64,000 bases of DNA from an uncultured Clostridia bacterium. GTDB lineage: Bacteria > Bacillota > Clostridia > Christensenellales > Aristaeellaceae. Below, piece by piece: positions 7,981 through 16,435 of this stretch (its first letter is position 1; each line of letters begins with the position of its first letter). The position numbers and the translations under genes are program-made. Below the pieces are notes generated by a model. The model was given only the letters and a program-made list of their open reading frames with translations, was not told where the DNA came from and did not search any database. The DNA is taken from assembly GCA_934621485.1 (NCBI GenBank), contig CAKTUS010000002.1, positions 1 to 64,000 of the forward strand, given 5' to 3'.

Positions 7981-8577
7981 ATGAAAACGGCAAAACCCAT
8001 TCGAATTGCAAAGACCTGTTACATTGTCATGTCTGTTGCTTTTTGTGTGCTGGGCGTTTTGCTCATTGCTTTTCCCGACGTATCCATTACAGCGGTAGGC
8101 ATTACGGCCGGGATTATGCTCATTGCATTTGGCGTGGTAAAACTGATAGGGTATTTTTCCAGGGATCTGTATCAGCTGGCGTTTCAGTTTGACCTGGCCT
8201 TTGGCGTGCTGCTGGCCGTTTTGGGAATCGTCATTCTGGTCAACCCGGACCGGGCGCTGGTGTTCCTTTGCATGATGATTGGAATCGCCGTAATGGCCGA
8301 CGGACTGTTCAAACTTCAATCCTCGCTGGATGCACGCCGGTTTGGGCTGAAAAGCTGGGGCTTTCTGCTGGCCTTGGCAATCTGCGCCGGCGCTATCGGC
8401 GCAACGCTGCTTGTGCATCCCACGCAAAGCGCCCGGGTTCTGATGATTCTGCTGGGCGTCGGTATGCTGTTTGAAGGCGTTCTAAACCTTTACTTTGCGC
8501 TGTTTGCGGTGAAGTTTCGCCGGGAGCAGCCGGAGGTTTTGGAATACTGGACCCAATCCAAAGAAAGGCAGGAATGA
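7981..8577 (+). CDS. DUF308/HdeD family membrane protein
   Basis: This 198-aa protein has six hydrophobic helices arranged as three pairs, with the repeated 'GxLLxxxGIxxL-NP' pattern typical of HdeD/DUF308 proteins. The ATG at 7981 is used because TAGGAG (7966-7971) is too close to the ATGs at 7972 and 7975. In enterobacteria HdeD is linked to acid stress, but the family's role in Firmicutes is not defined. It is the first gene of an operon; the MMPL gene starts 6 bases after its stop. Confidence 0.88.
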   Translation: MKTAKPIRIAKTCYIVMSVAFCVLGVLLIAFPDVSITAVGITAGIMLIAFGVVKLIGYFSRDLYQLAFQFDLAFGVLLAVLGIVILVNPDRALVFLCMMIGIAVMADGLFKLQSSLDARRFGLKSWGFLLALAICAGAIGATLLVHPTQSARVLMILLGVGMLFEGVLNLYFALFAVKFRREQPEVLEYWTQSKERQE

Positions 8578-8583
8578 AAAAAG

Positions 8584-10656
8584 ATGCGTTTCTCCAAAGC
8601 GGTTGTCAAATACCGCGTCGTCATTCTGGTGCTTGCCCTCATCCTGATGGTTCCCTCTGTCATGGGCATGGTTGGCACCCGTATCAACTACGATATGCTG
8701 GACTATCTGCCCGAAGACATGGATACCGTTGTGGGGCAGAATGAGCTGCTCCGTGAGTTTGGGAAAGGCGCATTTTCCTTACTTGTGGTGGAGGATATGC
8801 CATCCGGCGACGTAGCGGCCCTGAAAGACCAAATTGCCGCCGTAGACCACGTGGAATCGGTGGTGTGGTACAACGATCTGGCCGACCTTTCCATCCCTAT
8901 GGAGGTGCTGCCGGAGAAGGTTTACCGCGAGTTCAATACCGACAACAGCACCATGATGGCGGTCTTTTTTGACACCTCTACCTCGGCGGACGCCACCATG
9001 GACGCCATTCGAAACATTCGCGCCATCGCCGGCAAGCAATGCTTCGTTTCCGGCATGTCTGCCCTGGTTACCGACCTGAAGGACCTGTGTGAAAAGGAAG
9101 AGCCCATTTATGTGGGGCTGGCTGTGCTGTGCGCCTGCGCCGCCATGATGCTGCTGCTGGACAGCTGGCTGGTGCCTGTCATTTTCCTTATGAGCATTGG
9201 CGTGTGTATTGTGTTTAACCTGGGCAGCAACTATTTTCTGGGCGAAATTTCCTATATTACCAAAGCGCTGTCCGCCGTGCTGCAATTGGCCGTCACCATG
9301 GACTACTCCATTTTCCTGTGGCACAGCTACAACGAGCAGCTCGAGCATACCGGCGACAAGTGCCAGGCGATGGCACAGGCCATTCACGATACCTTTACCT
9401 CCGTCATTGGCAGTTCCACCACCACCATCGCCGGCTTTATCGCCCTGTGCTTCATGAGCTTCACCATGGGCCGAGATCTGGGCATCGTTATGGCGAAGGG
9501 CGTGCTGCTCGGCGTGATCGGCTGCGTTACCATCCTGCCGTCCATGATTTTGCTGTTTGACTATCCCCTGCAGAAAACCCGGCACAAGCCGCTCATCCGC
9601 AAAACAGACGGCTTTGCCAAAACCATTACCAAGGCTTTTCCCGTGTTCCTAGTTGTTTTTGCCCTGCTCATTGCGCCGGCCTATTATGGCTACAGCAAAA
9701 CCAATGACGAGGTGTACTACGATATGGGCCAATGCCTGCCTGAGGACATCGAGTACGTCATTGCCAACAGCAAGCTGTCCGAGAACTTCCAGATTGCCTC
9801 CACCCACATGGTGCTGGTAGACGCGGGCTTGCCCGATAAAGACTTGCGCAACCTGACCCATGAACTGGAAAAGGTGGACGGCGTTAAGTATGTGCTTTCC
9901 CTAGAAAGCGTTATCGGCAGCCGGGTGCCGGAGGAAGTGCTTCCTGATTCCCTGCTGAGCCTGCTCAAGAGCGATCGTTGGGAACTGATGCTCATCAATT
10001 CCGAATACAAGGTTGCCAGCGATGAAGTCGGGCAGCAAATTGACCAGTTGAATACCATTTTGAAAAAATACGATCCTTCCGGCATGCTCATCGGCGAAGC
10101 GCCCTGCACCAAGGATATGATTGAAACCACAAATCACGACTTCCAGGTGGTAAACTTGGTTTCCATTCTGGCCATCTTTGTGATTATCCTGCTGGTGGAA
10201 AAGAGCCTGACCCTGCCCGTCATTCTCATCGCGGTGATTGAACTGGCCATTTTTATTAACCTGGGCCTGCCTCACTATCTGGGTCAGTCGCTGCCCTTCA
10301 TTGCGCCAATCTGCATTTCCACCATCCAGTTGGGCGCTACGGTAGATTATGCCATTTTGATGACCACGCGTTACAAGGCGGAGCGCACTTCCGGGGGCAA
10401 AAACAAGTTTGACGCCATTTCTACAGCTCTTGGCGTATCGCTTCCTTCCATCATCGTCAGTGGTCTGGGACTGTTTGCCGCCACCTTTGGCGTGGCTGTT
10501 TACTCGGATATGGACATTATTCGTTCCATGTGCATGCTTATGGCCCGCGGCGCGTTGATCAGCGTGGTATGCGTAGCGCTGTTCCTGCCGGCGCTGCTGA
10601 TGCTGCTGGATCCTGTTGTGCGTCACACCACCCTGAACATGAAAGTAAAGGAGTAA
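8584..10656 (+). CDS. MMPL/RND-family transporter
   Basis: This 690-aa inner-membrane protein shows the duplicated MMPL architecture: one N-terminal helix, a periplasm-type extracytoplasmic domain (about 35-175), five or six helices (about 178-330) with 'AVTMDYSIFLWHSYNE', then a second helix (about 355), soluble domain and helix bundle (about 515-685) with 'GATVDYAILMTTRY'. The paired acidic residues in MDY and VDY match the proton-relay Asp-Tyr pairs of MmpL proteins. Substrates of the family include lipids and envelope glycolipids; here unknown. It is flanked by tightly spaced partners (6 and 7 base gaps). Confidence 0.92.
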   Translation: MRFSKAVVKYRVVILVLALILMVPSVMGMVGTRINYDMLDYLPEDMDTVVGQNELLREFGKGAFSLLVVEDMPSGDVAALKDQIAAVDHVESVVWYNDLADLSIPMEVLPEKVYREFNTDNSTMMAVFFDTSTSADATMDAIRNIRAIAGKQCFVSGMSALVTDLKDLCEKEEPIYVGLAVLCACAAMMLLLDSWLVPVIFLMSIGVCIVFNLGSNYFLGEISYITKALSAVLQLAVTMDYSIFLWHSYNEQLEHTGDKCQAMAQAIHDTFTSVIGSSTTTIAGFIALCFMSFTMGRDLGIVMAKGVLLGVIGCVTILPSMILLFDYPLQKTRHKPLIRKTDGFAKTITKAFPVFLVVFALLIAPAYYGYSKTNDEVYYDMGQCLPEDIEYVIANSKLSENFQIASTHMVLVDAGLPDKDLRNLTHELEKVDGVKYVLSLESVIGSRVPEEVLPDSLLSLLKSDRWELMLINSEYKVASDEVGQQIDQLNTILKKYDPSGMLIGEAPCTKDMIETTNHDFQVVNLVSILAIFVIILLVEKSLTLPVILIAVIELAIFINLGLPHYLGQSLPFIAPICISTIQLGATVDYAILMTTRYKAERTSGGKNKFDAISTALGVSLPSIIVSGLGLFAATFGVAVYSDMDIIRSMCMLMARGALISVVCVALFLPALLMLLDPVVRHTTLNMKVKE

Positions 10657-10663
10657 CCCGGAT

Positions 10664-12532
10664 ATGAAAAAGCTCATGGCTATCCTGATTTCCGTAACGC
10701 TTTTGTGCGGCGTCATGCTGCCCGCCCTGGCGGAAAGCTCCGAGAAGGATGAAACCGTATATATTCTCGCTCAACCGGATGGAACAGCCCGCAAAATCAT
10801 TGTAAGCGACTGGCTCTCCAACCCCGAAGCGCAAACTGTCCTCAAGGACGCGACCACCCTGAACGACGTGGAAAACGTGAAGGGCAGCGAAACGTTTGAC
10901 GGCAGTGCGTGGCAGGCTGACGGCAACGATATTTACTACCAGGGCACCAGCGAAGAAAGCCTGCCCATTGCGTTAAGCGTCTCCTACACGCTGGATGGCG
11001 CCGCCGTTTCTCCGCAGGAACTGGCAGGAAAAGACGGCAAAGTCACCATTCGTTTTGACTATCAGGTCGCCGAGCAGCGGTCCGTGCTGCTCAACGGTCA
11101 GCAGGAAACCATGACCGTGCCCTTTGCCGTTTTAACCGGCGCGCTGCTGGACAACCAGGTTTTTACCAATGTGGAAGTGGTAAACGGGCGTGTGATGAAC
11201 GACGGCGACCATACCGTGGTAGTAGGCGTTGCGTTGCCCGGTATGCAGGAAAACCTAGCGCTGGATGCAAAAAAGCTGGAAGTGCCGGCCTATGTGGAAA
11301 TCTCGGCCGATGCAAAGGGCTTTGCCCTGCCGGTCACCGTAACGTTGGCCACAAACGAGCCTTTTGCCATGTTGGACGTAGACGAACTGAACGATACGGC
11401 CGATTTGAAAAAAGCCATGAACGACCTGAGCGACGGCATGACCCGCCTGCTGGACGGCAGCGTTCAGCTTTCCGACGGACTGGACAATCTCGGTACCGGC
11501 GCTAATACCCTGGCAGAGGGCATTGGCAGCCTGTCCGACGGACTGACGACCCTGACCGGCAACAACGAAACGCTGGTGGCCGGTTCCACCCAAGTTTTCA
11601 ACACCCTGTTGGCCACGGCCAATCAGCAGCTGGCTTCTTCCAGCGCAAATGTGCCGGAACTGACCATCGACAACTATAGCGACGTTCTTTCTGCCCTGAT
11701 TGCCTCCATGACGGAAGAAGGCATTACCGAACAGGCCCGCGCCAAGGTGGAGCAGTCTGTGCGCGCACAGGAGGACAAGGTTCGCGCCGCTGTGACCCAG
11801 GCGGTTCAGAGCGAAGTAGAGTCCAAGGTGGAAGCTGCCGTTCGTGAAAACGTGCTCAGCCAGGTGCTGGCTGCGGCAAACCTGACGCCGGACAGCTACA
11901 ATGCCGCTCAAAAGGCCGGACAACTGTCCGAGGCTCAGCAAAAGCAGATTGAAACCGCCGTGGAACAGCAGATGGCCAGCGAGCAGGTAAAGGCTACAAT
12001 TCGCCAACAAACGGAAGCACAAATGGCCACCGAGGAAGGGAAGGCTGCCATCGCTCAGAATACGGAAACGCAGATTCAAGGTTTGATTGATCAGAACATG
12101 GCCAGCGAAAATGTGCAAAAGCAGATTCAGGCCAGTCTGAAGCAGTATCAGGCGACTTGCGAAGCCTTGACGGCCCTGAAGGAACAGTTGGACAGCTACC
12201 ATGCTTTCCATGCCGGCCTCATTGCGTACACCGACGGCGTTGCCTCCGCCGCAGAGGGAGCCGCACAGCTCAATGAAGGCGTACCCGCTCTCCAAGAGGG
12301 CATTGCCCAGCTTCAAACCGGCGTGCTGGACATGAAGGACGGTTTGACCACCTTCAATGCCGACGGTGTGGAAAAGCTGACCGCCCTGGTGAACGACAAC
12401 CTGGACGGCCTGCTGAACCGCGTGCGCGCACTGGCAGAGGCGGCCCAAAGCTATTCCAATTACGCCGGCATTGCCGACGGCATGAACGGCACAGTACGCT
12501 TTGTATGGCGCACGGATGCCATTGAACCGTAA
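10664..12532 (+). CDS. Secreted heptad-repeat (LxxG) protein, MMPL partner
   Basis: In this 622-aa protein residues 1-23 are a Sec signal peptide ending in ALA. A folded domain (about 25-240) precedes a block of LxxG/DGLxxL heptads (about 255-305), a long Gln/Glu/Ala-rich coiled coil (about 360-490, many 'AQMASEQVKA'-like units), a second LxxG block (about 530-590) and a short tail ending in 'VWRTDAIEP'. No C-terminal membrane helix is seen. Such heptad-repeat proteins are often encoded beside MMPL and YhgE/Pip-type proteins. I infer an extracellular or envelope-spanning adaptor for the MMPL pump. It is the last gene of the operon. Confidence 0.85.
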   Translation: MKKLMAILISVTLLCGVMLPALAESSEKDETVYILAQPDGTARKIIVSDWLSNPEAQTVLKDATTLNDVENVKGSETFDGSAWQADGNDIYYQGTSEESLPIALSVSYTLDGAAVSPQELAGKDGKVTIRFDYQVAEQRSVLLNGQQETMTVPFAVLTGALLDNQVFTNVEVVNGRVMNDGDHTVVVGVALPGMQENLALDAKKLEVPAYVEISADAKGFALPVTVTLATNEPFAMLDVDELNDTADLKKAMNDLSDGMTRLLDGSVQLSDGLDNLGTGANTLAEGIGSLSDGLTTLTGNNETLVAGSTQVFNTLLATANQQLASSSANVPELTIDNYSDVLSALIASMTEEGITEQARAKVEQSVRAQEDKVRAAVTQAVQSEVESKVEAAVRENVLSQVLAAANLTPDSYNAAQKAGQLSEAQQKQIETAVEQQMASEQVKATIRQQTEAQMATEEGKAAIAQNTETQIQGLIDQNMASENVQKQIQASLKQYQATCEALTALKEQLDSYHAFHAGLIAYTDGVASAAEGAAQLNEGVPALQEGIAQLQTGVLDMKDGLTTFNADGVEKLTALVNDNLDGLLNRVRALAEAAQSYSNYAGIADGMNGTVRFVWRTDAIEP

Positions 12533-12548
12533 CCATTCAAAAAAACGG

Positions 12549-12585
12549 AAGCGTTGCGCCTCACTGACAGGGAGGCGCAACGCTT
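12549..12585 (+). terminator. Terminator of the MMPL operon
   Basis: AGCGTTGCGCCTC (12550-12562) and GAGGCGCAACGCT (12572-12584) form a perfect 13-bp stem, 17 bases past the stop. Confidence 0.8.
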
Positions 12586-12617
12586 TCGTTACAGAGTGTC
12601 GAAAAAAACCTAGAAGG

Positions 12618-12719
12618 TATCGGAGGGCCGCAGCCCTCCGATTTTCATTCCGAAACCGGCGGCGTGTACATCGGTTTCGGCTGCCTTGCGCAGCAAGGCT
12701 CAGACTGTTGAAAAAAACC
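12618..12719 (+). repeat. Dispersed intergenic repeat, family A, copy 1
   Basis: The unit starts with a cggagggccgcagccctccg hairpin, continues through 'ccgaaaccggcggcgtgtac' and 'tgcgcagcaaggctcag' and ends in ctgttgaaaaa. Copies sit at 30039-30133 (inverted) and 32278-32372. Confidence 0.75.
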
Positions 12720-12756
12720 TCTGCGAGAGAGTGCGTCCGTGCACACGGCTACGTTT

Positions 12757-12850
12757 GTTCGCAGGGAAAAAGCTGTGGCATAAGGCTTAGGGGCTCCGCC
12801 CCCAAAGCCCCGGCAGGAGGCAATGCCTCCTGCGCCTCCGCTTTTTCAGC
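12757..12850 (+). repeat. Dispersed intergenic repeat, family D, copy 1
   Basis: The core is 'ggcataaggcttaggggct', then a gccccc hairpin and gcaggaggcaatgcctcctg, an inverted repeat around aat. Related copies lie at 46119-46235 (same strand) and 32371-32466 (inverted). Confidence 0.75.
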
Positions 12851-12973
12851 AACCTGTGCCCTGCGCAGCAAGGCTTCCTTACGCTCTTTGCCGTCCGGCG
12901 AGCCGCAGGCGAGCAGGCAAAGTACGTTTCTCGTTAAAAAAGCTCGCCGTCCGGCAAGCTTTTTTGATGGTCT

Positions 12974-13002
12974 GAAGGGGCCAAGGAAATCTTGGCCCCT
13001 TC
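12974..13002. terminator. Hairpin after the spore-coat genes
   Basis: GAAGGGGCCAAG (12974-12985) and CTTGGCCCCTTC (12991-13002) form a perfect 12-bp stem 10 bases beyond the stop at 13012. It lacks a clear U run on the minus strand. Just left of it lies a second, imperfect hairpin of AAAAAAGCT...AGCTTTTTT (about 12936-12966). Confidence 0.55.
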
Positions 13003-13011
13003 GTCACGGTT

Positions 13012-13257
13012 TCAGGCGTTGGCAAACTTATTGCGCACCTTATCGATTTGCTGCTGAGGAGCCTGCTCTGACGGATACCAGCCCTGAGCGGCCATTTTTT
13101 GGTAAATTTCGTCCTGCATGCACAGGCTTTCATCCAGGGCCTGATCAAAAGCGGTGTGCACGTTCTGCGTAGCGGATTCAATGGTGCCGTGCATATACAA
13201 ATCGCATACGCCCTTGGTGGTTAAAAGCAAGCTTTCCATGATTTCCTGGTCGTTCAT
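13012..13257 (-). CDS. CotF-like spore coat protein
   Basis: This 81-aa, all-helical protein matches the CotF/YhcQ-type coat family: 'DQEIMESLLLTTKGVCDLYM' at the N-terminus, 'MQDEIYQKMAAQGWYP' in the middle and a Gln/Lys-rich end. The family coats endospores and is made in the mother cell. It lies 18 bases after the 57-aa coat gene and is probably co-transcribed with it, though the promoter and sporulation sigma could not be assigned by eye. Confidence 0.85.
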   Translation of the reverse strand: MNDQEIMESLLLTTKGVCDLYMHGTIESATQNVHTAFDQALDESLCMQDEIYQKMAAQGWYPSEQAPQQQIDKVRNKFANA

Positions 13258-13275
13258 GCGCGCATCCTCCTTCCC

Positions 13276-13449
13276 CTACACCAGTTGATACAGTTTTTGA
13301 AAAAGCTGCTGGTGCTGGTCAGCCAATTGATTTACATAGTTTTTCAGCTCCGGGTTTTGCAGAGCCTGAGCGGCCTGACGGCACTGCGATTGCAGGAAGG
13401 TTTCGTGGCCCAGCGCATCCTCGATGTACAACAGTTCTTTGGGACTCAT
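13276..13449 (-). CDS. Small spore coat-associated protein
   Basis: This 57-aa protein runs from 'MSPKELLYIEDALGHETFLQ' to 'QHQQLFQKLYQLV'. The ATG at 13449 has a perfect GGAGG 8-9 bases upstream; the longer reading frame has none. The short helical hairpin, together with its position ahead of the CotF-like gene, is typical of clostridial coat gene pairs. It probably interacts with its neighbour in the coat; that is inference. Confidence 0.75.
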   Translation of the reverse strand: MSPKELLYIEDALGHETFLQSQCRQAAQALQNPELKNYVNQLADQHQQLFQKLYQLV

Positions 13450-13696
13450 GTTTTTCACCTCCGAAAAACAGGTTTCCCCAAAAGTGGCAGAATATACATT
13501 CGCGGGGTGAAGACGCTTTGGCTTTGCCCGCCTGGTTGCAAAGGGCTTCCGGACGGCGATTGAGGCTTGCTTTCGCCGCAAACAAGCGCTTCATCATAAA
13601 AAACGTTCTGCTTACGCCGTTTCCTGGCTGCTTCCATCTCGCATGCAGCTTTTCCCGCTTTGAAGCCAATATGGCCGAAGGAATATGGAAACCGTT

Positions 13697-14797
13697 TTAT
13701 GGCAACGCCGGTACGGCTCGCTCAAACCAGCTGCAAATGCTGTCGTCCTTCAGCACTTTGGACAGTCCCCGTACCGCCCAGGCCGGTTCCAGGCATTGCT
13801 TTTCCCGTCCCAGCCAGCATGGCTCAATGGACGTAATCACATCGTACGCAGCATAAACGGTATAGTCGCCAAACAGGGAATCATTTTCCACCTGAATATC
13901 CCTCGCAACCGTATTGGGCCAATAGCTTTGCGCCACGCACAGCTTGAGCACCTCCTGCCAGCTTCTCCGGGGCAGGGTGATGGCTTCCCGACTCTCCACT
14001 TCCGGCACATTCGTAATCTGAACTTCCCAAAACGTACCATTCTCCCCCACCGCGCACTGCAACTGTGAGGCTTCGCCATACCAGCTCTCCCCAACTTTCC
14101 ATCTGAACTGGCGCTGCACCGGCAAGCCGTACAGCTGATACCCTGCCGTTATCAGAATGGCATCGCCCGGCAAATTCGCATAGGCTTGCGCAATCTCCTG
14201 ATACCACGTGCTGCTGTTTTGCGTTGCGCTGGAGTAAGCCAGCCAGTCATCCGCCGTATTCCGGGCGACAACCGCCGTTGACAGGTCTAAGGGAATCGCT
14301 AGCTGCTGCGCCAATTCTCTCAGCTTTTCTACGGCAAAGGCAGCGTCCTTGGTTTGATAGCCCGGCATCAACCAGGGATAGGAAAAGCCGTCGCCATCCT
14401 TTCCGTTGACGCTATACCCAATCCAACGGGATTCCCAGCCGCTTTTGTATTCGCTAAACCGATCGGCGTTTTCCTTTTGCTTCAGCGCCTCCATGGCCTC
14501 CATCAACTGTTTTTTGCTGATTTCTCGGTAGGTAACAGATAGTTTTGCCTGTTGCTCCCGTGAAAATAGGGCAGGAATGGGGCAATCGATTTTCAGTACA
14601 TGCTCGTCGCCATCCTTTTGCGGAATTCCAATTTCTCCGATTAGCCGCCCGTTTTCTTCCCGGACTTTGGAAAGGTCTACCTCCTCCGGCATGCACCAAA
14701 GGGGATTACCGGTTTCATCATACGAATATGCCAGAGCGGATGCGGCGCACGCCGATATCAGCATCAGTCCTATCATCAACACAGCCAACCGCTTCAT
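13697..14797 (-). CDS. Secreted protein of an ECF-sigma operon
   Basis: In this 366-aa protein residues 1-23 form a signal peptide ('LMLISACAASALA'); the ISAC could be read as a weak lipobox. The mature part is a soluble, Trp/Tyr-rich protein with no family I recognise; two similar-length halves may be PepSY-like or beta-sandwich domains, which I cannot confirm. The ATG at 14797 overlaps the upstream stop (ATGA) and has GGAGG. It is the third gene of a sigma, anti-sigma-like and secreted-protein operon, so it is likely part of the envelope response that the sigma factor controls. Confidence 0.75.
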   Translation of the reverse strand: MKRLAVLMIGLMLISACAASALAYSYDETGNPLWCMPEEVDLSKVREENGRLIGEIGIPQKDGDEHVLKIDCPIPALFSREQQAKLSVTYREISKKQLMEAMEALKQKENADRFSEYKSGWESRWIGYSVNGKDGDGFSYPWLMPGYQTKDAAFAVEKLRELAQQLAIPLDLSTAVVARNTADDWLAYSSATQNSSTWYQEIAQAYANLPGDAILITAGYQLYGLPVQRQFRWKVGESWYGEASQLQCAVGENGTFWEVQITNVPEVESREAITLPRRSWQEVLKLCVAQSYWPNTVARDIQVENDSLFGDYTVYAAYDVITSIEPCWLGREKQCLEPAWAVRGLSKVLKDDSICSWFERAVPALP

Positions 14798-15573
14798 TTG
14801 TTTTCCTCCTTCATCCAACTGTCCGGCGCAGGAACGGTTGCCGTCAGCAAGGTGTTTTCCAAAATGTCCGTTCCATAAACAGAAAGCGTTATGCCAACCG
14901 TTACGGTAAGGGTGCCATCCGGGTTCAACGTGGCGGTCTGAGCAGCCAGGCGTGATAAATCACCCTCCACATAAAAGATTTCCCCCTGCTCTTGCGGCAT
15001 CCAATCCTGCCGGTTCAGCAGGCGCACGCCGCCAACTTCCATATATTGGGGATTTGCCACCAGCAGCCGCTTTCCCTCCGGCAGCCATTCGTCCAGAGGA
15101 AAGCTTTTCCCCTCCCACCAGACGCGGTCCATTTGCTCGCCATCCGTTCCAAGATCCGTTTCCGCCAGCAAGCGATACGTTTCCGGCTCTTCGGGCGACA
15201 AATGAAAGCAGATGCCCAGTCGGTTTTCTTGCTGCCACAAATCGCGCACCTCTGCACATGCCAGGCTGCTCTCATAGCTTTGGCTGATGGGCGCCAGCAC
15301 GCCCGGCTCCACCTCCGCGCTTTCGGGGCCTCCGTAGATCCTTTGCGTCAAGAAATAAACAGCGCCAAGCTTGCTCAATGCCAGGGCTGCGCCGCACAGC
15401 AGCGCCGCGCACAACGCTGCCGCCAACAGAAAGCGTCTGGCTGAAAAGCGTTTAGGCTCTTTTCGCCCAGCGCATAGCGCCTTCATCCGCTGCTGCACCG
15501 CATTGTGGAATCCGTCCGGCGTTGGTTCAAAGGCGTCATCCAGCCTTTCGAGCATTGCGTCATTCCATCTCAT
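14794..15573 (-). CDS. Anti-sigma-factor-like membrane protein (DUF4179-like layout)
   Basis: This 259-aa protein has a short cytoplasmic N-terminus (about 1-45, 'MLERLDDAFEPTPDGFHNAV'), a single membrane helix (about 46-68) and an extracellular domain of about 190 residues. This layout next to an ECF sigma gene is typical of membrane anti-sigma factors. No zinc-binding HxxxCxxC (ZAS) motif is present. The start ATG 15573 overlaps the sigma stop codon by ATGA and follows GGGAGGAGG. Its sensing ligand is unknown. I infer sigma inhibition from position and topology only. Confidence 0.75.
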   Translation of the reverse strand: MRWNDAMLERLDDAFEPTPDGFHNAVQQRMKALCAGRKEPKRFSARRFLLAAALCAALLCGAALALSKLGAVYFLTQRIYGGPESAEVEPGVLAPISQSYESSLACAEVRDLWQQENRLGICFHLSPEEPETYRLLAETDLGTDGEQMDRVWWEGKSFPLDEWLPEGKRLLVANPQYMEVGGVRLLNRQDWMPQEQGEIFYVEGDLSRLAAQTATLNPDGTLTVTVGITLSVYGTDILENTLLTATVPAPDSWMKEENK

Positions 15574-16040
15574 TGTTCTCCCTCCTCCCATTCCGCTTTC
15601 AGCCGTAAGCGTGCCTCATGCAGGCGTGACTTTACCGTTCCTTCGGCTGCATGGGTAATTTGCGCAATTTCTGCAACCGAAAAGCCCTCCAAGTAGTGCA
15701 GCGTCAACACAAGACGCAGCTTCTCCGGCAACGCATCCAGCACTTGCCTAAGCTCCTGATTGGGAACACCCGCCTCCTGTTCTGGCATTTCCACACTCTC
15801 CATCAAAAAGAGGCGTTTTTTGCGCCGCCACCGGTTATGACATTCGTTCACCACAATGCGCACCAGCCAGGGGCGAAACCATTCGCTCTGTGCCCGGCTG
15901 CGCTTGGCCCAGGCTTTGGTTAAAGCCTCCTGCACCACATCTTCACATTCCTGCGGCGATGAAAGCAAATTCCGGCTCACCCGGTAAAGCAAGCGTTCCA
16001 TGTCCGTCACTTCCCGCAAAAAGGTTTGTTCATCTATCAT
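15570..16040 (-). CDS. ECF-type RNA polymerase sigma factor
   Basis: In this 156-aa protein region 2 spans about residues 10-75 (with 'CEDVVQEALTKAW' and 'RPWLVRIVVNECHNRWRR') and region 4 about 100-152 (with 'LHYLEGFSVAEIAQIT' and 'EGTVKSRLHEARLRLK'). Length and layout are those of group SigW/SigV-like ECF factors. The start at 16040 is supported by GGAAGG/GAGGA upstream. A sequence resembling an ECF-dependent promoter precedes the gene, suggesting autoregulation. Confidence 0.92.
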   Translation of the reverse strand: MIDEQTFLREVTDMERLLYRVSRNLLSSPQECEDVVQEALTKAWAKRSRAQSEWFRPWLVRIVVNECHNRWRRKKRLFLMESVEMPEQEAGVPNQELRQVLDALPEKLRLVLTLHYLEGFSVAEIAQITHAAEGTVKSRLHEARLRLKAEWEEGEQ

Positions 16041-16086
16041 CGTTTGTTCCTCGCCTTCCGGCCGTTGCAACAAGCCTTACACTTTT

Positions 16087-16115
16087 ATAACGCACAAGTC
16101 CCCCGTCAGGTTTAC
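16087..16115 (-). promoter_or_regulatory. Candidate ECF-dependent autoregulatory promoter
   Basis: On the minus strand GTAAAC (16110-16115) is followed, 17 bases later, by CGTTAT (16087-16092). This resembles the AAC ... CGT pattern of B. subtilis extracytoplasmic sigma factors and lies about 45 bases before the sigma gene start. Confidence 0.45.
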
Positions 16116-16435
16116 TCGGAAAGAAATTTTGGGGAAACGCAAAAGTCAGACACGGCGGTTTGGCGTGTCTGACTCAGCCCGTTGAAAAAGCCCCTTTGGG
16201 GAAGCGGCAAAAGGCGTTCGATAAAGAAGGAACTCTCGGAAGCAAATTTGGCATCGCCGAACCATAAGGATTTCAACCATGCCAAAATCCACGAACACCC
16301 TTCGCACCCGCTTTTTCATTTGCCACTTTCTCGATACTGTGAAGTTTGGCGCAAACTGAGGTTTCCGGTTGTCCCCAAAACTCGCCAAGCGGCGAGTTTT
16401 CTAGCGTTCTTCGACTTCACCCTGCGGGAACAGGG
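16116..16435. other. Gap with two perfect hairpins
   Basis: AGTCAGACACG/CGTGTCTGACT (16144-16174) and AAAACTCGCC/GGCGAGTTTT (16377-16400) are perfect inverted repeats. No gene is visible. The second hairpin immediately precedes the decayed ATPase and could mark where foreign or rearranged sequence joins. Confidence 0.5.

Noticed and set aside
7711..8427. N-terminal extension of the radical SAM gene to about 700 residues
   Set aside because: The extension runs opposite the DUF308 gene and lacks a ribosome site; the ATG at 7710 has AAAGGAGG.
12501..13172. A 223-codon plus-strand frame after the MMPL operon
   Set aside because: It runs through a terminator, two repeat units and the spore-coat gene in antisense; the product is Arg/Ser/Ala-rich without structure.
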